Shown here: in pieces, positions 14,572 through 18,634 of the stretch
Position numbering within the stretch: position 1 is the first letter of the stretch
Layout of the letters: the number at the start of each line of letters is the position of its first letter
From: an uncultured bacterium
Lineage (GTDB): Bacteria > Verrucomicrobiota > Kiritimatiellia > RFP12 > UBA1067
Direction: 5' to 3'
NCBI GenBank assembly: GCA_902779075.1
Contig: CACZAK010000230.1
Span: 1 to 18,634, forward strand
DNA length: 18,634 bases
The notes under the pieces: model-generated
What the model saw: only the letters and a program-made list of their open reading frames with translations
Databases searched by the model: none
What the model was told of the DNA's origin: nothing
Translations under genes and position numbers: made by a program

Positions 14572-17500
14572 ATGGAAAAACTGATCTGCAACTCCCGTAG
14601 GGGGAAGGCGAAAACTTCTAGTTTCGCTCGTGTTGTTGTTCTGGTTCTTGCGGGCGCGGCGGGTGCGCTGTCGGCGCGCGCGGCGCTGCCGGCGGAATAC
14701 CAGCAGCTTGAGTACATCCAGGCGAGCGGACAGTGTCGGATCAAGACCGGCGTGACGCCCGCCTACAACGACAAGGTGGAGATGACCTGGATGCCGACGA
14801 CCGTGAGCGGCAACCAGAACCTCTGGTGTGCGCGCACGGCCACGTCGAAGCAGTTCACGGGCTTCATGATCGGCGCCACGTTCCGCTTCGACCGCGGCGA
14901 CGGTACGGGCGGGCAAAAGACGAGCGCAACAGCGTTCGTAGCCAATACGCGCTACTCGATCCTCGCCGACTATGGCGCAGGCGTCAGCACCATCTCGAAT
15001 GACGTGACGCGCACGCAGGTGACGACGGTCTCGAACTCCACCGGCTCCTACGAGGCCGGCTCGGCGCTCGCAATCTTCGCCTCGCACAACAACAACATCG
15101 ACGACGGACTCAACAACTACGGCTCCTACCGCCTCTATTCGTTCAGGCTGCGCAATTCGAGCGGCACGCTCCGCCTCGACCTCGTGCCGGCGAAGCGTCT
15201 TTCGGACAATGTCCTCGGCGTCTATGACACGGTCAACAACGCCTTCTTGACGAATGACCAGACCGGTTCATTCACCGCGGGCCCCAATGTCGGAAACACC
15301 TACACGTGGATCGGCGGCGCGAGCGGAAGCCTCTCCACCGCCGCGAACTGGTCGCCCGCGCCCGCCGGCGCGTTCACCGCCGCCGACGAGCTGATCGTGA
15401 ACGACGCGGCTGAAATCACCGTCGATGCCGCCACGACCGTCCGCAAGGTCACCATCAATTCGCCGGACGCCGTTTCGTTCGCTGGCACAGCCGCTCTCAC
15501 CGTTGACCAGATCGCCAATGCCGGCGCGGGCACGGCGACGTTCGGCTGCCCCGTCAACTTTTCCGGAATGTACTACGTCGAGAAGATCGGCGAGCTCAAG
15601 TTCCCCGGCGGCGCGACCGCCACGTATCCCGATCCCCTCATGCGCACGTCCACCAGTACCGCGAACGCGCGCACGCTCGACGGCGACTTCACGTTCACTG
15701 AGGACTGGATCGTCAACAACGTGGGCGACTATCCGTGGATTGTCGCATCCAACTCCGTCGTGCGCGGGCAGAATTTCTCCGGCACGCAAACCAGCCACCA
15801 CCGCATCCTCCGCGTCGAGGAGACCGGCTACGCCTGCTTCACCACAACCACGAACGGATGGGATCGCGGCGACATCGACATCGACGGCATGCTTGAGGCC
15901 ACGAAGGAAGTCGTTGTGCGCACGAATCCGTCCGGCGGCTCGACGGCGTCGCGTTTCGGGCGCAGCGGCAACATCGGCACGGTCAAGGCACCGCGCATCG
16001 TGAAATGCGAACACTCGATTTCCCAGTCGCTCATCCCCAATCTCATCGTTGGCGCGGGCGGCATTGGCAGCGTCACCCAGGACTACACCTGGCGCTTCGA
16101 AGTCGATACCACGATCACCGCAACGGACGATTTCGAGGTGCTTGCCGTCTATCGGTCTGCCGGTCTCCACGACTGGGGCATCGGCTGTAGTGGTACCGTT
16201 ACCCTCACGTTCAACGTGCCGGAAGGAAAGACGGTCACATACGGTACCGGCTTCTCCGGCACCACCTGCACGATCCGCAAGACGGGCGCCGGCACGCTTG
16301 TGATGACGGATACCTTCGACGGCAACTCCGGATTCATAAAACAGTATGCGAACGGCACGATCATTGAAGAGGGCACGGTGCGCCTCGCGGCGAACGGACA
16401 GCTCGGCACGGGCCCCGTCACCATCGCTCGCGACGCGCGGCTTGAGGTCGCGAGTGGCGTGACGATTTCCAATCAGGTTGACGGCGATGGCACGCTCTAC
16501 CTTGAGGATGGCGTAACGCTCACCATGGGCAACATTCCGTGGACGGTCGGCGAGGTGGAGGTCGCATCCGTCGCGACCGTCAACGTGACGACCGCCGCCA
16601 CTGGCGCGTTCGCGTTCCTCACGGGCGTGAACGCCAACAACCTCGCGCAGTTCTCCTGCGGCGAGGATACGCTTTTCGTTGCCGGAGGCGTTCTTTCCAG
16701 GGCCTCCGCAGGAACGGGCGCGTACGTGTGGAACGGCGCGGGCGGCGCGGACTGGTCCGCCCCCGCAAGCTGGCTCGTCGATGGCGCGGTTCCCGCGACG
16801 GCCCCTGCATCGACCGACACGATCATCTTCCAGAACTCCGCCCCGGTCACGGTGGGCGGTTCCGGCACGCTCACGGTTACGAAGATCATCACGCTCTCCG
16901 ACGACCTCGTGACGTTCAGCTGCCCCGTGCAGTTCGCGGGCACGTACATCGTGGAGAACGCTGCAACGACGCCGCTCTTCGCGGGCGGCGCGACGGCGAC
17001 GATTCCCGACGCCTCGCTGACGGACATGAACCTTCCCTCCCACATACTGAACGGCACGTTCACGTTCACGGAGGACTGGACGATTCCGCTCCAGCCGGCC
17101 GGTCGGCCGTTCATCGTTACGGAAAACTCCGTCGTGACGGGCAAGGTGCTCTCGGCGGAAACGTACAGCGCAGGCCAGCCCGACCTTCGCATCGACGAGG
17201 GCGCGGTCGCCACGTTCGACTCGGTTTCCGTCAACAGGCGTTTAGTCGTTTGGCTGAACGGCGGACGTCTCGGTGCGACGGGGGATGTCCTGTTCAACGG
17301 CACCGGCGGCGGTGGCGACTTCGGCTACTACGCGCAGCCCAATACCGGCATCATCGAGGCGCATGGCGTTTACAAGAGCGCGTCAGGCGGCGGATCCATC
17401 ACCTGCTACGTCACGAACTTCGTCGTCGGCGCGGGCGGATTCGGCATGCTCCGCAGGGATTACATGTGGAACTTCCAGAGTGACACCCGGCTCACGGCCA

Positions 17501-18634
17501 CGGACAACCTGACGATCTACGAGCCCCATACGGACGCCGGGGCTCTGGACGGCCAGAAGGACGACGACTGGGGATTCAATTTCAACGGCCACACCTTCAC
17601 GGTCGATACCGCAGGCCATACCGTCACGTTCGACTCCTACGTCCGCGAAAGCGCCACCCAAATCATCAAGGAGGGTGCGGGCGAGCTGATCATGCGGAGC
17701 CGCCAGAAGAAGCACACGGGCGGCACGGTCCTGAACGGCGGCCTCACGACCGTGGAGATTCCGGGGGCGCTCGGCTACGGCACGGCGACGGTGAACGACG
17801 GCGCGACGCTGCGGTTTGCGGACACGGTGCTCTCGTTCGCCTATCCGATCGTCGTGAACGACGGCGGCATTCTCGAGAATGCGGTAACCATTGGCGACAC
17901 CTCCTCCCTCACGCTCAATGCGGGTGCAACTCTCAAGCCCGCCCAGAACGCATTCTTCGACCTTTCCTCCGGCACGCTCGTTTTGCCCGAAGAGGGAACG
18001 GTCACGGTTGACATGACGGGCTTCACGTTCGTGAACGGCGTCGCGACGCCGCTCCTCACGGGTGTCGCGGCAGGCGACGAGGCGAAGTTCTCGGCGCTCG
18101 TCCCTGCGGGCATCACGGGTTCGTTCTCCGTCTCGGGCGGCATTCTTTCCTACACGGCTACGTCCGGCGGCAGCGCGGCGGCGGATCTCTTCTGGAATCC
18201 GGCTGGCGACGCCACGTGGTCAACTGCCGTCGCGGCCTGGACGAACGCGGCGGGCGAACAGGTCTCGTTCGCGCCCTACGCGAATGCGACGGTCGCCGAC
18301 GCGGCGACGATCGCGCTTCCCGCCGACGTTTCGGCGAACGACGTGACGATTTCCGCGGACGGCGACGTGGCGCTCAACGGCGCGGGCAAGCTCGGCGGCC
18401 CCGGCACGATCTACAAGAAGGGCGAGGGCACGTTCACGTTCAACGCGACGGGCGGACTCGACGCGCAGCCGATCATCGTCTCGAACGGCGTGTTCAAGGT
18501 CGGCGACAACCTCGCCGACCATGCGCTCGGCGCGTCGGCGGACACGTCGCCCATCGTCGTTGCGGACGGCGGCACGCTCGACCTCAACTACAACGCGTCG
18601 TCCACCACCGACGACGCCCGCTCGAAAGTCACGC
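14572..18634 (+). CDS. Giant secreted beta-strand-repeat surface protein, 3' end outside window
   Basis: The frame is open from ATG 14572 to the right edge, at least 1354 residues with no stop (checked codon by codon). GAGGA 6 nt upstream supports the start. A signal peptide is evident: basic N-region (SRRGKAK), hydrophobic core VVVLVLAGAAGALSA and probable cleavage after ARA or ARAA. Residues about 37-235 (LPAEYQQLEYIQASG...) look like a LamG/concanavalin-type domain. After that a module repeats, each opening with a Trp-rich start at W246 (TWIGGASGSLSTAANW), W721 (VWNGAGGADWSAPASW) and W1208 (FWNPAGDATWSTAVAAW). Autotransporter-associated strand repeats appear, e.g. KTGAGTLVMTDTF near 570 and KEGAGELIMRS near 1034. 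It is related in style to the gene at 2-2411. The likely role is a cell-surface adhesin or glycan-binding protein; the C-terminal sorting or transport domain is not visible. Confidence 0.85.
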   Translation, partial: MEKLICNSRRGKAKTSSFARVVVLVLAGAAGALSARAALPAEYQQLEYIQASGQCRIKTGVTPAYNDKVEMTWMPTTVSGNQNLWCARTATSKQFTGFMIGATFRFDRGDGTGGQKTSATAFVANTRYSILADYGAGVSTISNDVTRTQVTTVSNSTGSYEAGSALAIFASHNNNIDDGLNNYGSYRLYSFRLRNSSGTLRLDLVPAKRLSDNVLGVYDTVNNAFLTNDQTGSFTAGPNVGNTYTWIGGASGSLSTAANWSPAPAGAFTAADELIVNDAAEITVDAATTVRKVTINSPDAVSFAGTAALTVDQIANAGAGTATFGCPVNFSGMYYVEKIGELKFPGGATATYPDPLMRTSTSTANARTLDGDFTFTEDWIVNNVGDYPWIVASNSVVRGQNFSGTQTSHHRILRVEETGYACFTTTTNGWDRGDIDIDGMLEATKEVVVRTNPSGGSTASRFGRSGNIGTVKAPRIVKCEHSISQSLIPNLIVGAGGIGSVTQDYTWRFEVDTTITATDDFEVLAVYRSAGLHDWGIGCSGTVTLTFNVPEGKTVTYGTGFSGTTCTIRKTGAGTLVMTDTFDGNSGFIKQYANGTIIEEGTVRLAANGQLGTGPVTIARDARLEVASGVTISNQVDGDGTLYLEDGVTLTMGNIPWTVGEVEVASVATVNVTTAATGAFAFLTGVNANNLAQFSCGEDTLFVAGGVLSRASAGTGAYVWNGAGGADWSAPASWLVDGAVPATAPASTDTIIFQNSAPVTVGGSGTLTVTKIITLSDDLVTFSCPVQFAGTYIVENAATTPLFAGGATATIPDASLTDMNLPSHILNGTFTFTEDWTIPLQPAGRPFIVTENSVVTGKVLSAETYSAGQPDLRIDEGAVATFDSVSVNRRLVVWLNGGRLGATGDVLFNGTGGGGDFGYYAQPNTGIIEAHGVYKSASGGGSITCYVTNFVVGAGGFGMLRRDYMWNFQSDTRLTATDNLTIYEPHTDAGALDGQKDDDWGFNFNGHTFTVDTAGHTVTFDSYVRESATQIIKEGAGELIMRSRQKKHTGGTVLNGGLTTVEIPGALGYGTATVNDGATLRFADTVLSFAYPIVVNDGGILENAVTIGDTSSLTLNAGATLKPAQNAFFDLSSGTLVLPEEGTVTVDMTGFTFVNGVATPLLTGVAAGDEAKFSALVPAGITGSFSVSGGILSYTATSGGSAAADLFWNPAGDATWSTAVAAWTNAAGEQVSFAPYANATVADAATIALPADVSANDVTISADGDVALNGAGKLGGPGTIYKKGEGTFTFNATGGLDAQPIIVSNGVFKVGDNLADHALGASADTSPIVVADGGTLDLNYNASSTTDDARSKVT
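15298..18240 (+). repeat. Intragenic tandem module of about 480 codons
   Basis: The Trp-rich module starts recur at residues 246, 721 and 1208, 475 and 487 residues apart. Inside the first two modules, matching landmarks recur at constant spacing: CPV at 326 and 784, and FTFTEDW at 373 and 830 (458 and 457 apart). The third module is cut by the window edge. The pattern indicates diverged duplication of units of about 1.4 kb. Confidence 0.75.

Noticed and set aside
14315..14584. 89-codon frame from TTG after hsdR
   Set aside because: It runs through the hairpin, the promoter and the start of the next gene and has low-complexity unlike-protein composition.
15268..17043. 591-codon minus-strand frame
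   Set aside because: Shadow of the giant surface gene, which has a signal peptide, ribosome-binding site and repeats on the plus strand.

Overview
The window looks like chromosomal DNA from a GC-rich bacterium of the PVC group, probably Kiritimatiellae/Verrucomicrobiota or a relative. This rests on giant secreted beta-strand-repeat proteins with a Trp-x-Gly module, PA14-like and LamG-like segments, and an unfamiliar secreted protein family; it is inferred from gene style, not from a marker gene. All real genes are on the + strand. No tRNA, rRNA, CRISPR array or recognisable transposase was found.

Layout: (1) 2-2411 is the 3' part of a large surface protein gene, open at the left edge and broken by two frameshifts. 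(2) 2412-2689 is an intergenic stretch with hairpins, a short repeat shared with 14446-14471, and a near-consensus sigma70 promoter. (3) 2690-4120 encodes an ATPase with a C-terminal PD-(D/E)xK-like segment. (4) 4157-14314 is a type I restriction-modification locus: hsdM, a second and different ATPase (AAA_14/DUF4143 type), hsdS split by a frameshift exactly at the boundary between its two halves, then hsdR. (5) Between hsdS and hsdR sit two foreign-looking genes, a 903-residue membrane/secreted protein and a 245-residue predicted lipoprotein. (6) 14572 to the right edge is a second giant surface protein (at least 1354 residues) with a signal peptide and a repeated module of about 480 residues; it has no stop in the window.

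How it fits together: HsdM and HsdS would modify DNA, and HsdR would cut unmodified DNA. The two nuclease-like ATPases in and beside the locus suggest a small defence island between two surface-protein genes. The most striking signal is that the first 21 bp of hsdR occur twice. One copy overlaps the hsdS stop codon (8401-8421) and the other begins the intact hsdR (11942-11962), with 20 of 21 bases identical. The simplest reading is that hsdS and hsdR once overlapped by ATGA and that a module of about 3.5 kb was inserted at that junction. Within the module, G+C drops in the last third of the large protein and in the lipoprotein gene, and the two genes overlap by 4 bp. This resembles the layout of a variable-tip effector with its partner gene, which remains a hypothesis.

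Other points of note: three degenerate 24-bp repeats at an exact 32-bp period upstream of the DUF4143-type ATPase, a duplicated cysteine-rich insertion in HsdR, and very AT-rich recognition domains in hsdS.
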